A DNA stretch of 64,000 nucleotides, taken from positions 7,502,001 to 7,566,000 of the forward strand of contig JAJQJQ010000006.1 of assembly GCA_028622995.1 (NCBI GenBank), written 5' to 3'. The notes below the pieces were generated by a model. It saw only the letters and a program-made list of their open reading frames with translations, had not been told where the DNA came from and did no database searches. This DNA is from Panagrolaimus kolymaensis. Its lineage: Eukaryota; Nematoda; Chromadorea; Rhabditida; Panagrolaimidae. Shown here piece by piece: positions 37,210 to 52,127 of the stretch. The translations under genes and the position numbers were made by a program. Positions within the stretch are counted from its first letter, which is position 1. Every line of letters starts with the position of its first letter.

Positions 37210-38346
37210 TCAATGCTTTTTTGCTTTTTCTTTTTTCTCATCCATTTTCTTTGTTGCAAGTTTCTGTGAAGAAAGATCCATCGCTTTTGTTGGCAATTGA
37301 GTTTTGCAATCACCAAGTTTAGTTTTAGATGCAGCACCACCATCCATAGCTTGAGTTTTTCCATCTTCATTATTATTAATTTTATCAATTGATTGAGTTT
37401 TATCCATCATTGCATCCAACATATTTTCCAAGTTCTTTTTCTTCTTTCCTTGAGCATCACCACCTCCTCTAATAACTGAATCACTCCTTTTGCTGCGACT
37501 TGGTTGAACAGTATGAGATTTCGTCGTCATTGATTTTTCATTTTTCTTTGAACCTTCTTCAACTTGTGTCGAATCTTGAGCAATGACTTCTGGTTGCTTT
37601 GGTGCGGCTTTGACTGGAAGTTTGTCTTTATCAATTTTTTCCATGGCTAACATTGATATCTAAAACATAGAATAAAAGTAATGTTTGTAAAGCTACAAAA
37701 AGTTTTATAAAGACAAAAACTTACACCTCGATCTTCACCAGTTTTAGGAGGATTAGCATAAGCACTCACAGCTGGTGGTCCAGGCATTTCAGGAGGTACT
37801 AAACTTTTCTTCTTTCTTGGTCCACCATTATCATCAAATGACTTCAAATCAGTTCCTTCAAGCGACGGCTTCTTTGATTTTGAAACATGTGATGGTACTT
37901 CAAAAGTAGCATTCTTTTGTTCTTGAGCTTGTTTTCTTTCAAATGATTTCAAGTCAGGATCATCAGCCAATAAACCACCTTTAGTATTGCATTTTTTCGA
38001 TGGAGGATCATTATCGGAGTGTGTTTTATTACCATGAGCCTAAAACATATGTGTATTTTAATTATAGAAAAAATCAAGTACAATAAAATAAACGAACCTT
38101 ATTATGCTTCTTTTTCTTTTTACAATATATAATCGACGATGAAATAATAATAAAGTATAAAATAAAATTGACGAACAATATCAAAAACATTCTTTTAATG
38201 ATCTTTGTCGAGGATGAGGAATTTGATGATTGGTTGATAAGTTCGTTGTTCGTTTTTTGAGATGATGATGAAAGAAGAAGAAAATATTTCTGTTTTGAAG
38301 AGATGCAGCAACAATGTCGACAAAAAATGGAAATGAAGTTTTCCAT
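37210..38346 (-). CDS. Single-pass membrane protein with Lys-rich soluble part, unrecognised
   Basis: Exons 38346-38098, 38039-37725 and 37659-37210, all phase 0, give 337 residues. One strong hydrophobic segment (about residues 53-75, IILY-like run of Ile/Leu/Phe) follows a short Ser-rich N-terminus and is followed by KKKKKHNK, so the long C-terminal part is probably cytosolic. That part is hydrophilic and low in structure, with the repeated motif DDPDLKSFERK / GTDLKSFDDNGG, Pro-rich PPEMPGPPAVSAYANPP, and Lys-rich ends. No family recognised. It is nested, antisense, between two fragments of a decayed C11orf54 copy, so it may be a late arrival at this locus. Confidence 0.65.
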
Positions 38347-38439
38347 TTTTGAATCATTTTTTTAGCCTAAAATAATGCAAATTTTTCTTTCACTGCTTCC
38401 AAAAATTTGATTCTTACAGGGCAAAAAAAAGAAAGAAAG

Positions 38440-38695
38440 ACATTTCAAAAAATGGATTACTTTATTTTATTCAAAGTCTTTCAACTTTCACCAAAGGCGA
38501 AGCATGAAAATAATCATGTGGATCCTCGCTACATTGTCTCAATAATATTGCTAAAGCTGATTAATCAAATCGATGACAATTTGCGTATTCTTTATTTTTT
38601 AATTTTTCCATTTTGCAATGAATCTGGGATCCTACTGGAGCCATACAACCTCTTTCTTTAGCGCATTTTATCCATTTTTCAATGACTTCTATTGA
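38440..38695 (-). pseudogene. Decayed gene fragment, unknown Cys-containing protein
   Basis: On the minus strand, read with one in-frame stop, it gives IEKWIKCAKERGCMAPVGSQ, NKEYANCHRF and LAILLRQCSEDPHDYFHAS. This is protein-like, with evenly spaced Cys. There is no start codon and no linked exon. Family not recognised. The plus frame through the same DNA (38407-38661) looks like its shadow. Confidence 0.35.
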
Positions 38696-38729
38696 TTTTC
38701 TCTATCTGTTATTGCAAAAATTGTGTGTC

Positions 38730-38987
38730 CATAAACACAAAAAATTGCAGTATGAAGAATTGCTTAAATATCGAAAAATCTCAACTCCAATCTTTTATGT
38801 TTCCATCCTTCCTACAAATGAACCCTCATAAGTTTCGCTTCGTTTTTCACATACTCATTGTTACAACTTTGAAAACAAAACAGGAGGAAGTTATTGCTTA
38901 GACATTGACTTCGAAACCATAGAATATGATGACTATTTTGCTCTCGCTGAATACTTGTATCAAAACAATCAAACACAAATTACATAA
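38730..38987 (+). pseudogene. C11orf54-like pseudogene, last-exon fragment
   Basis: Reads LLKYRKISTP, then a TAA, then VSLRFSHTHCYNFENK and GGSYCLDIDFETIEYDDYF up to a terminal TAA. It aligns with the last exon of the gene at 33847 (WLKYFDICAP, LSLRLEHTHCFSNEMN, GGHYHEDTTPESIEYEGYF). The metal-binding HYH is SYC here. Together with 36895-37091 it marks a second, dead copy of the gene. Confidence 0.85.
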
Positions 38988-38997
38988 AAAAGAATAT

Positions 38998-39666
38998 TTA
39001 TTCATCACATCCAATAATTTTAGTTGTTTCATTTTGATTTGTTATTACATGATTTGTTCCACCTTCAGCGATGATGATAGCATAGTCAGCAGGAAAGAAC
39101 TAAAAAATAGACATTTGTTAAAAAAGAAAATTGCTAAATAAAGCTTACTTGAATATAATCATTGAATATTTTAACATCTGCACATCGAACCACGACAACA
39201 GAATCAACATCAACAGATTTAACTTCTTCTGATACTGAAGCTGAAGGAATGCATGGAACTCCATGAATTTTAGTACCATTTGGAGCGTGCAAGATTACAT
39301 TGTTAGCCTAAAACGTTGCAAGATAAAAAATATTCTTTGATAAACAGCATAAAAACTAACATCAATAAAAATTCGAACATTTGCAGGAACATAAATTGGA
39401 AGAGGTACTTGAATATGTAAAACAGTTTTGTAAATAATTGTCAAAAATGTTCGTTGAAGTTCACAAGTTGAAATCTGAAAAGAAAAAATAATGAGTAAAA
39501 AAAGATAGGGTGAAAAAGCGTAACAAAAAATGCAAACCTTAATCTTTGTTTCAAGTGAGCCTCGTTGAAATCCTTGAAAATAATGCAACCAAATTGAAAG
39601 TGGACCAGATGATTTTAATTCTAAACGACGATAATTAGTTGAGCATAGTTCTGTAAAATCAACCAT
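38998..39666 (-). CDS. Small conserved-looking protein, unrecognised
   Basis: Exons 39666-39538, 39474-39361, 39307-39149 and 39099-38998, all phase 0, give 167 residues. The protein is a mix of predicted strands and helices with no signal peptide or membrane segment. Notable pieces: ELCSTNYRRLELKSSGPLS, WLHYFQGFQRGS, the hydrophobic strand VPLPIYVPANVRIFID and NNVILHAPNGTKIHGVPCIP. The clean exon structure with standard donors and TTTAG/TTCAG acceptors argues for a real gene. I do not recognise the family. It ends within about 10 nt of the convergent C11orf54 pseudogene fragment. Confidence 0.75.
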
Positions 39667-40221
39667 GATTAGATGATGATGTTGTTAGCGTGATAAACGA
39701 ATGAATGAATGTGATTTGCAAGAAGAAAAAAAACTTACTCTATTCATTCTTTTGGAAATTTGAATAATAATAACCTTTTCATTTTCTTTCAACGTTGCAA
39801 AAACTACTGAAAGCAAACAAAAAAAAAATTGACCAAAGAACGTTCACAATTTTTAAATGCTTTTAACTCTCACAAAGATAGCTGCGGCCAGACTATCAAC
39901 GCCTTTCGTCTGCTATTCAAATTTTTCTCAATCAACTTTTGCTTTTGAAATACATAAATTACGTTATCGTTTATTTTTTCATACACTTTCTTCATTTTTT
40001 ATAAATTTCTTTTATCCTATTACTTATCTATGTCTGTCTCTTTTTTATCTATCCATTATCATCTTTTGTCCTAACAGCAAAACTTTGAGTCCCTTTTTTG
40101 TTTCATAACAAAAATTTATTGACGCGATGAAATATTTTTCTTCAAGTCGTTTTTTCATATATTCATTCAAAAATATTTATAGCTCAGCTTTATACCACTT
40201 CCGTGGTTTCTGCTTCAATTA
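39667..40221. other. Intergenic, divergent promoter region
   Basis: About 555 bp between a leftward small gene and the rightward helicase. An 83-codon plus-strand frame (39857-40108) begins plausibly but becomes a Phe/Tyr/Ile low-complexity run; I do not call it. Confidence 0.45.
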
Positions 40222-42824
<2,603 letters not shown>

Positions 42825-42945
42825 TTTTTATTTTAGTTGGTTGTTTTTATTTTAGTTGGTTGTTTTTATTTTCACTTTTGTTTTCTATGAATAAAAGCCT
42901 TATATAAATTATTACATTGTGTTTTTTACAAATTAATGAAGGAGT

Positions 42946-44675
42946 TTAATTATTTGGGATTTCCTTTGGATGACGATAATTATGAGGAATATGGTGGCCA
43001 TGCTTTCGTAACTTTTTCAAATCGTGACGAGTGTATGGTTTATGCTCATACTTGACTAACCAAAAGTAATCTTCAACCATATCCTAAAAACATTTCAACA
43101 TTATGCTATATCCATTTTTTGTGTAAGTAATACATACTTTTGCTGCAGCTGTTTGTTCAAAATACAAATGAGTATTGTTAAATATTTGCATTCGACTAAA
43201 ACCATAATTGGAAGAACGGAAAGCACTCCAAGGATTTGGATTTACAACAAATGTATCAGTATCTTCCTAAATTTTTTGTATTTGCAATTATTTACTTTGC
43301 AAACGGTTTATTTCAAACCTGACACCCTGCAGATCCTGTGACAATATGAACTGGGGCTGGAGGATTATGATATGGATTTCCAGTAGTTCCATTGTAAACT
43401 GTTCGATTATAAACAGGATAAAAGCGTTCAAAAGAATGTTCATGAGCCCATAGCTCAAGATCCACACCATATTTATAAAAAAGCTTTTCCAATCCATAAC
43501 CATGAGTAATTGGAAGTCCAACTCTTATAATGGATTCATATTTTGTGCAATCATCTCCATCAAAATCTGAACAATACATTGGTCGATGACCCATTGTAAT
43601 TATCCATGGAACTTTATCTCGATTTTGATTAGCTTTCTAAAAGCATTATTGAAGCAAGAAATTATAATAATAAAATAAACTTCTAAATCATCCATTAACC
43701 ATTTCCACTGATGCCCGATTTGATCCCATCCGTAATTGGTATAAAAATAAAATTCAGTTGAAAAGGCAATAAAATGGGCAGGGCCAATATCAAAACTAAA
43801 AAGCATCTCTTTCAAACTTTTTTTGTTTGTATTCAATAAACAAAGGATTTACTTACCTGTAAAATAAATTATGATCCGAATCAGGCATAGTGTAACGATT
43901 AACAAAATGACTGAAATTATAATTATTTTCATGATTTCCAACTACTGTCATATATGGGACATAAGCAGCTGCTGGCTCAATTTGTCGATTAAAAACATCA
44001 CCAAATGTTCCATCACTCTGAAACTTTATCATTTAAATTTTGATGGCTATTATTTTTGGCTACCGTGTCTAAATTATAAGCTAAATCTCCAACATGAAGG
44101 ATCATATCGAAATCGCCATCTTGAGCTAATCTTTGAATTTTTCCAAGCGATCGAGCATTGACATTTCCCATATCTCCGTATATTGCAAAACGATATCCAC
44201 CATCGGGGCGTTCTTGAAGTCCAATAAAAGTGAAAATGCTGCTCCAACCAAATTCTGATCCAACTCGATAAACTTAAAACTCATTATCTCAATACAATAA
44301 TCTTAAAGGTGTCGTAAACCTACAATATCGTTTTCCAGGTTCAACGTTAGCTATAACGGCTCGATGAATTAATCGTGCAGTTTTTCCAGCGCCTCCATCA
44401 ATAAATAATGAGGCATTTCCTCGAACGGTTTGATCAAGCTTTCCAATTCCATATTCTACGACGGAATCGACTGTATCATCAAAAGTAACCCAAGTAACTA
44501 TTTGTCTTGATGTATCTCCACCATATGAAAGATGAACTTGTTCGGGTTGACCAAAAAATGGACCTCGATTTGGATTATCGGTTTTCCAATGAGGAATTCG
44601 ATCAGGTGGTAAATAAATTCTTTCAGCTGAGATTATGGTAGCAAAAAGCAGAATTAAAAATTTAATAAAACCCAT
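42946..44675 (-). CDS. Purple acid phosphatase, ACP7-like (metallophosphoesterase)
   Basis: Seven exons (44675-44324, 44272-44064, 44017-43857, 43795-43681, 43636-43319, 43266-43138, 43083-42946) give 473 residues. A secreted or lysosomal di-metal acid phosphatase: signal peptide at residues 1-17, an N-terminal FN3-like purple acid phosphatase domain (PEQVHLSYGG, IVTWVTFD), then the metal-ligand blocks YGDMGN, HVGDLAYNLD, VVGNHENNYN, TMGHRPMYCSD and WAHEHSFERFYPVYN. A C-terminal domain of the animal long-form type (GSAGCQEDTD, SNYGFSRMQIFNNTHLYFEQ) follows. The junction of exons 1 and 2 uses donor GTAGGT and acceptor TTTTAAG. Convergent with the helicase gene, 121 bp apart, and divergent from CZIB. 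Confidence 0.95.
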
Positions 44676-45489
44676 TTTAATTCATTTGCAACAGACACCA
44701 AAAGCTAAATTGAAATGGATGAAAACCAAGACAATAACAAAACAAAAAATGGTGAAAGGAAGGGGCAGGCAGATACGTATGCTTTTATATGAAAAGAAAA
44801 AACACAAGTGATAACAACCAAAAAATATGATTAATGTTCGAATATTCGATAGAGGCTTAAATGAGGAAAAGAAATAAAAGGAAAGAAAAAAGATGCGATC
44901 ATGTGAACGCAATTGCAGTGTTTTTTGGTGATGATGATCTTTCGCTTATTTTTTGTTGTGAATAAGAACAAGTAAGAATGAGCTTGTATGTAATAAAGGT
45001 CATAAATGAATTGAGATAAGTGACTAAGATTGAATGCAGGTGGTCGACGACGACCAATAAAAAAACATGTTTTGCCATTTCCAATGAACAATGCTGGTGT
45101 AAAAATTTTAACTACCAATGATAGTGTCTGTTGATGTACAGTAATTTTGTTGGATTATGTCGATATAAAGTTATGTGGATTCCATGAGCTACATAGCATT
45201 ATGGTTATGAAAAATGCAGTATCAAGAAATAGCATTAATCATAAAAATCAGAAACATTCTTTTTAAAAAATGGTAAACCTTTGACATTAGATTGATTACC
45301 CAAAGTTTATTTATGACTCCTAAAAAATTGGGAACCTCTAACACTTCTTTATGGCCATTTGTGCCTCTTTGACATCTTTCAACTCTGCTATCTTTTTTTC
45401 TTCTAAAAAATTTTCAAAGCTAGCTTTCAAAAAAATTTCAATCAAGTTTATTGCTTCAATTTTATAATTATCATTCCTTTCATCAAATT
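44676..45489. other. Intergenic, divergent promoter (phosphatase / CZIB)
   Basis: About 815 bp between two divergent start codons. Overlapping short open frames on the minus strand are rich in Phe, Ser and His and do not look like protein. No RNA gene recognised. Confidence 0.5.
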
Positions 45490-46231
45490 ATGGTAAGCTA
45501 ATTCATTTTCAAACAACAAACTAATTGATCCATTTTCAGCCTATTCTTGCTCTTGAACTCAAAGCCAACCTTGTTAACGTCACAAATCTTCGTCCAGGTG
45601 ATTATTCTGATCATCGATGGTATTTGAAAGTATGTCTCTATTCCTTCCTTCAATGTCATTTATTCAAAGAATGTTTTAGATCAAATGCACAAGCTGTGGA
45701 GAACAAGCTGAACATTGGCAGTATGCTACCGTCGAAGTATGTTTGATTGCTTTCTGTCTTTCCTGAATATATAATTTTTTATTTTAGGAAAGTCATCAAC
45801 TATCCAAAGGCCATGGCACGGCTCACGTTCTTATGAAATGTCCTCTTTGCTCAAGATCAAATTCTCTTGGTATGTTTTGTATTTTGATGTCTATGAAGTT
45901 ACAAAATCTTTGTTTCAGAAATTCTTCCTGATTCATATCAAAGTTACTCCATCGAAAAGAACGAGCAATTTCAACCTATTGTCAAATTTGATTGTCGTGG
46001 ACTTGAACCTGTTGATTTTGATCCTCGTGTTGGATGGCGAGCTGAAGGAGTAGAAAGTGGAACCGTATTTGAAGATATCGATTTGAATGATAAGGTATGA
46101 ATCTTTTTATTTCTATTATTGTTACATTTTTGCCCTTTTTTTAGGAATGGGCTGAATATGATGAAAAGGTTAGTGAACCTACAGAAATCAACAGCATCGA
46201 ATGCCGCTTCGTCATCGTCAAATCAAAATGA
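45490..46231 (+). CDS. CXXC motif-containing zinc-binding protein (CZIB, DUF866)
   Basis: Exons 45490-45492, 45540-45629, 45680-45736, 45788-45869, 45919-46094 and 46145-46231 give 164 residues (human C1orf123/CZIB is 160). The protein is an eukaryote-wide small zinc-binding protein of poorly known function. Conserved pieces: LALELKANLVNVTNLRP, RWYLK, the CxxC pairs CTSCGE and CPLCSR, and the hallmark FDCRGLEPVDFDPRVGW with AEGVESGTVFEDIDL. The first coding exon is just the ATG, split from the second codon by a 47-nt intron. Six coding exons for 164 residues is dense even for this genome. Confidence 0.95.
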
Positions 46232-49200
46232 TCCTTTATTTTGCCTATTTTATTTATGTATACTGGTTTTAATTTCATTGGTTATTGTAAAGTTTTATTA
46301 TTGCTTGTTTTTTGTTATATAAATTTTTGTTGTTTTTTGATTTTATTGCTCCCTTTTTTTTGTTGACAGACTCTTTCAACATCTTTTTTTCTTTCTTCCT
46401 AAACAAATTTCGATAGCTTTCAGCACTTTTTTTTCAGGTTCCAAAGAAACAAAAAAGGATGAATAATCTCATACACATACAAACACCGGCATTCGACTCA
46501 TTGACAAGATTTCGAAATGGTCGTCTCTTTTTTAAAACGAGAGAATAAAAAAAATACACTAAAATATTGCAGCAACAAAAAAAAAGTGAAAGAAAGTTTT
46601 AATAAAGAGTCAGGTATGAAATATTCACGCCACCATCGCTGCAAAGAAGAGAGGTTATGTACTTTAGATGCAAATTGCTTTTTCCGATTTGGCGAGGATA
46701 ACAGCAGTTGTCGAGATTAAAGCTTTTTTATATTTTTTGAGAAAATTGCTTTTATGAATTTTTAAGTATCATCGCTATTGTGTTTATTGTTGTAACTTTT
46801 ATTTTTTTTTGTTTTTGGAGTCTTCAATAAAAAGTAAACTTTAGTCTCAAAAAAAAGTTACAGTAGAATGAATTATTTTGAGTTTCAACGAATAAAAAAC
46901 TTCAGCCGCAATGATTTTTTTATGGCAATGCTTTGTTGCAAATAATCTTTTTCCTTCTTTTTTTGTCGCACCTTCAGGATAAAATTTAATGAAGATCAAT
47001 CTTGAAAGATAATAAAGGGCGTTGATGATGAAATAATAATTTTTTTTCGACCTTGAAAATTGATGACCACTAATTTATTTTTGTTCATTCCCTCGTTCAT
47101 TATTTTTTTGATGACTCATTTTGAACACACACATAAAAATCAAGGATCAAAACAAAAAGATTTTCTCAAAACAAAATTTATGGCAATTATCTATCTATCT
47201 CTATGGATTCCCACTATATTTTTTTTTTGACAGCTTCATTTAATATGAGATAATTGCTGCTGCTTTTGGTTTAAAAAAACATTTAAAAAACTTAAAAGCA
47301 ATTTTTGCTGCTTTTAAAAACCGAATAACATTGGTTTTTTTTATATTTTACGAATTTTAAATCTTAAAAATACAAAATTATTTGTTATTAAAAAACCAAA
47401 TTGGCTTTGGGAAAAAAAGATAAAACCTTGAAAAAAGTACATACATAGAAAGAAAACAATGGCGCACCAACGGGAGACTTCGACTACCAACAAACAAAAA
47501 AACGATTAGCTCATTTTGCGGTAATTTTTTTGTTTGAAGGTTTTCTTTGTTTAACGAATCGAGAAAGAAGAAACAAAATCCTGCAGAAAATAATTATTGT
47601 AATATAATTTTTGACCTTTGAGTAAAAATACATGAGAAAAAAGAATAAATATGTCAAAAAACACTGAATGCAATTTACAAATTTGTGGGATTACTGTAGC
47701 ATCAAAGTATTATGGATTTTTCGTTAGAAAAATTTCATTTTTTATTTTTCGTTATTGAAAATACAGTATTCTTTTACTTCATTTTTTTTCTTGGTTCGTT
47801 GTATGCAATTAATTATTTTAAATTAAAGTACCAAAAAACCTAAACAAAAAAAACTTTCCCCTTTCTTTTCATTTTTTTCTTATATCTTTTTTGATTGCGC
47901 AATCGTCGTTGCCGTTGCATTGTTATTGTTGTTTTTCTTATTTGCTAGATTCTTTTTTGTCGCTAAGGATTTATATTTATTTTTTTGAGATGTCGATGTC
48001 GGGGCAAGCTTTTCGCGCATTTTTGCCTTTGGGAAAAGCAGGCTTCTAATTATGTCCTCAAAAAAAAATTTCCACTTTATCAAACACCCGGCATCTTTTT
48101 ATTTCTTGTTGTTGGCTTCTTTCCAAGCAAAATTCAAAAAAAAACTAGTTTCGTCTTTTTCTTACTTTTTTTAATCTTCTAATTGTTTTTTTTTATTCTT
48201 GAACACATTCATTTTAAGAATCATGCGTTTGTGTTTGATACAAGCAGCTGGTAAAATAGATAGACGCGAACACCGGAAAGAATAAATAAAAAACACAAAA
48301 ATAAAGCGGCGAAGTCTTTTTTGTATTTATTTATTTTAAAAAAATTTCAAAACAATCAAAGCAAATTTAAGAAGTTCAAATTACTTTTTCTTGAAAGAAG
48401 AACAATCATAAAAACGAAGATAATTTTGCTTGGATAATTACTTCTCGTCGCTTGCTTGTAAGTGAAGCTTCACTTTGCAAAAAGACTTCCGGTGTCCTTG
48501 ATTTTCTCCATTTTATTTAAAAGCAACAGCCGCGGCGCAGATCAAAATCAAAATCAAAGACACAAAAGTTTCTTTTTGGAAGCAAATTAGTTTTTTTTGT
48601 ATTTTTAAATAGCTGCCGAAAAACAAAAACAAAAAAGAAACGGAAACATTTGTTTATGATTTTTCTTTGGAATCAAAAAAAAAGTTTTATGACTTTGACC
48701 GAAGAAATCTCTCTCCATTTTTTGAAAAACACGGTGGCTGTCATCTTTCTTTCTTTTGACAGAAGCTTTTTCTTTTGTATTTTTGAGATTGATGGAAGCG
48801 AATTATTCTTTGACTTGACAGAAGAAGAAGAAGGAATTCCGCGACGTTTTTGCGCGCTTTGTTTAATCGTAAAAAATCCATTAATGCCAATGCCATCGTC
48901 GTCGTCTTCTTTTAAAAGATTTACAGGAAGTGGCACCGCTAGGAACTCATATATTTATATATATTTTTATTATTGTTTTTGTAAAAATAAAAAAATAACC
49001 GAAAAGGTTAACGGAAAAATTATTATCCTTATTATCTTTTTTGAATAATGGTGGATTGTAAAAAAGAAGAAGAAGAAGATGTCGGTAGTTTTTTGTCTGT
49101 TTGTTACTGAAGGGAATTAAAATAAAATCAAAATGAAAATTTTGCGAATGTCTTTTTATCAAAAAAATCCCCAGACTTCATAAAACTAAAATTTCTGTCA

Positions 49201-52127
49201 AAAAATATTATTTATTGAATTATGCTTTGCCTTTTACCGGCCAAAATCATTTAAAAAAATGGTAAATAAAAACTTGTTCCCTCTCCGTTATTTTTTCTTA
49301 GAGAAATTGCTTCAACATGGCTCATAGTTTCAAGCCATTTTATATGTATGTTGCTTGAATTCTCACATTTGATAAGAGCTTATATAATCACTTCTTTCCT
49401 CCAAGGTTAAAACCAAGAATAAAATCGATTACTATCGCTATCATAAAAAAGAAAATACAGTAAACAAAAATGGAAAATTTTAATTTCTTTTTCTTCTATG
49501 CTAAGATTTTTACTCAAAATTTTTTTCTTTCAATGAAAACAGAAAAGTGTGAAAATGATTTGTTGGTTCTCTATTCAACTTTTATATTTTCATGGACAAA
49601 TTTCCTGAACCATTGAAACCCAATCCATTTCTTTATTCTAAAATAGGCAATTAGCTTCGTCGATGTTGATGATGATGACCACAAAACTATGTTATATGTA
49701 TCTGTCGCAACGCGATCCATCGACTTGCTCGCGCACACATCTGTCTTTTTCTTCTTACTTTTTTTTTATTTCGTCTTCAAAATTGCATTCATCTCAAACT
49801 CATTTTTTATTATTCTTCATTGAACGACGACACAGTTATTCTTTACCGCGTACGCGTGTTTGCTGCTGCCTGCATTCATTGCAAATATACAATTCACTCA
49901 ATGTCTTCCTTCCTTCATTTTTTTCATGCTCAGATGACCAATTCAATTCTTCAATTTTTTTTTCAATTGATGGCCCCAATTAACACGCAGACGATCCTTT
50001 TCTTTCTCGATGGCATCGCATCGTTGTCCATCGAAGCAATTGAATTGCAATAAAAAAAATGATTGCAATTCAATTCAATGAATTCTATGAGCATCCAAAA
50101 AACTGTAAATCGAACAAAAAAAAAGACGAGTGTAATAAAAAAAAACAATGAAATGAGTTGCGCGAAAAAATGCCATTATTATGTATTGTTGCTAAATTTT
50201 TGTGGTTCATTCAATTTTATTTAATTGGATTTTTATTGAGGTGACAAAAGGAGGAATAAAGAGTTTATTAGGATTCAGCGTTATTGGGAAATTAGAAAAA
50301 GATAAGCTTTAAAAAACAAATTTGCCAGCAAAATTTATGAATTTTGAACCTTCAACCTTTAGATGAAAACAGAGCATGAAAATTTTTTATGACTGGTCTG
50401 AAATAAATTTCTGTTATTTTTTTTGTATCCATAAAAATTTCCAACAATTGTAAAATTATATTACTCATTTTTTTTATTGACTCTTTAATTTAATCGATGC
50501 AGTCTTTTTTTGTGTACATCAGTAATAAAAAAAATTTTGATAAAAAAAACACATCAATCGTTTGCTCGAGTTCTTTTTTTTCTTCACCCATTTTTAGCGC
50601 TGATAACGGTAAAGAAAGCTATAATCAAAAAATGGTTAAATAGATGAAAGTAGCTATTTTTTTTACATAGACATGCTTACGTCTTTGCTTGCGAATGTTC
50701 TTACATGCATAGAATTTTATTTTTATTTGGCGTGATAGTTTTTTTCTTCTTCTCATGATTGCTTACTTTTTTGTTGGTAAACATAATCGATAAATGCATA
50801 CATAAAAAAAAAAATTGATGATTGAAAAGATGTGGTTTATTGGAAATTGCGGAACACCTTTAATGTCGAGATTTATTTTTTGTAGGATAGATAAAAATTT
50901 GAAAGATTTTTTAAAGACAGAAAAATAGGCAGATAGAATTTCCATATAAAAAAACAAAGATTGAAAATAATAACAAAAAAAGGAATTAGCTTCCGGGTTT
51001 GTAGCCAATTAACTGCCAACAAGTTTTTTTTAGAAAAGTACGGTGGCAAAAATGGAAATAAATTACATAAACATACCTTTTTTTTTACTTCGCTCTTGAA
51101 ATTAGATGCAACGATAAAATGGATGAAAAAAGTCACAAGAAATTTAAAACACTTTCATTAAAGAACGGCTTTTTCACTAAATTCTTTTGATTTTTCAAAT
51201 GCTTTAACCAATTTTTAAACTTAAAAAAGGCAAATCTAAGTTTGCTATTATCTAGAATTTGAGTTTTTATCGGCACAATCAAAGCTATCTGGCACACCTC
51301 AAAATGTTTAACAAAAAATTTCATCTCTTTTGCAAATTCACAAATACAAAATTTTTCCTGAGGTAAATTACGATTTTTATTTTAATTCTTTTTTCTTCTT
51401 CTGAGAATATTATAGTTTGGAAACAAATGGTTAAAAAATATTATTACAACTTTAAAACATGGAAAAAAACTTGTTACGATTAAATGAAAAAATGAGGACT
51501 GGAGAGAAGAGAAACAATAAGAAAAAAGGATGGATGAATGAATGAATGCACTGTACACGTCTTGACTAGAAGAAGCTCAGCTTTTTTTATCGAATAAAAA
51601 GAATCAAATCACAAAATAAAAAAAGCTAAAAATTTGTGAAATGCACGAAGGTGAAGAAAAAAAATATATGGGGAAATTAAAATAAAGTTTTAAGTGATTT
51701 TATGTTAACTTTTATAAGTAGACGAAGATACATAACAAAAAGTTTACATTGCTTTGAGAAAATTATAAAAACCTGTATAAAAGAGCTTTAAAGAAGGGGG
51801 AAATGGGATAAATTGATTATTAGCCGCAGGGATATTAATTTCATTGTAAAACCTTTAGGCTTAAATTTGTGGAATGTAAAAATAATTCATTGTTTGGAAT
51901 GTTTTGAATGAAGTATGCAGGAGCTTTTTGGACTCATTTTTTAAATCAATGACTAGGCAAAAAGAATGGGACATCGATATATAAAGAGAAAGAGAGAAAC
52001 AATCGGGGTAAAAATATATAGATAGACCAAAAAATGCAACGAACTGAATCAATGTCAAACTGGTATGCAAAAATAAAACAGAGAAAAATATAACTATCAA
52101 AATTCATTGTAGAAATAGTCGAAAAAC
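46232..52127. other. Gene-poor region, 3' side of the INSM-like gene
   Basis: About 5.9 kb without a credible gene. Open frames are all low-complexity Lys/Phe/Ser runs and overlap on both strands. Long homopurine and homopyrimidine runs alternate. No tRNA, and no spliceosomal RNA recognised. A 14-bp perfect hairpin lies at 50038-50075. With the other flank it may hold distant regulatory elements of the zinc-finger gene, which cannot be tested from one sequence. Confidence 0.55.
50038..50075. repeat. Perfect 14-bp inverted repeat
   Basis: AATTGAATTGCAAT (50038-50051) and ATTGCAATTCAATT (50062-50075) around a 10-nt A-rich spacer. The loop is too short and the stem too short for a microRNA precursor. 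A run of A/T outside does not extend the stem. Function unknown. Confidence 0.7.

Noticed and set aside
42825..42880. Two tandem copies of a TTTTATTTTAGTTGGTTG unit after the helicase stop
   Set aside because: Short 3' UTR tandem repeat; not informative by itself.
51865..51900. miR-1-like string TGGAATGTAAAAA
   Set aside because: Seed region resembles miR-1, but the rest of the mature sequence differs and no flanking hairpin is present.
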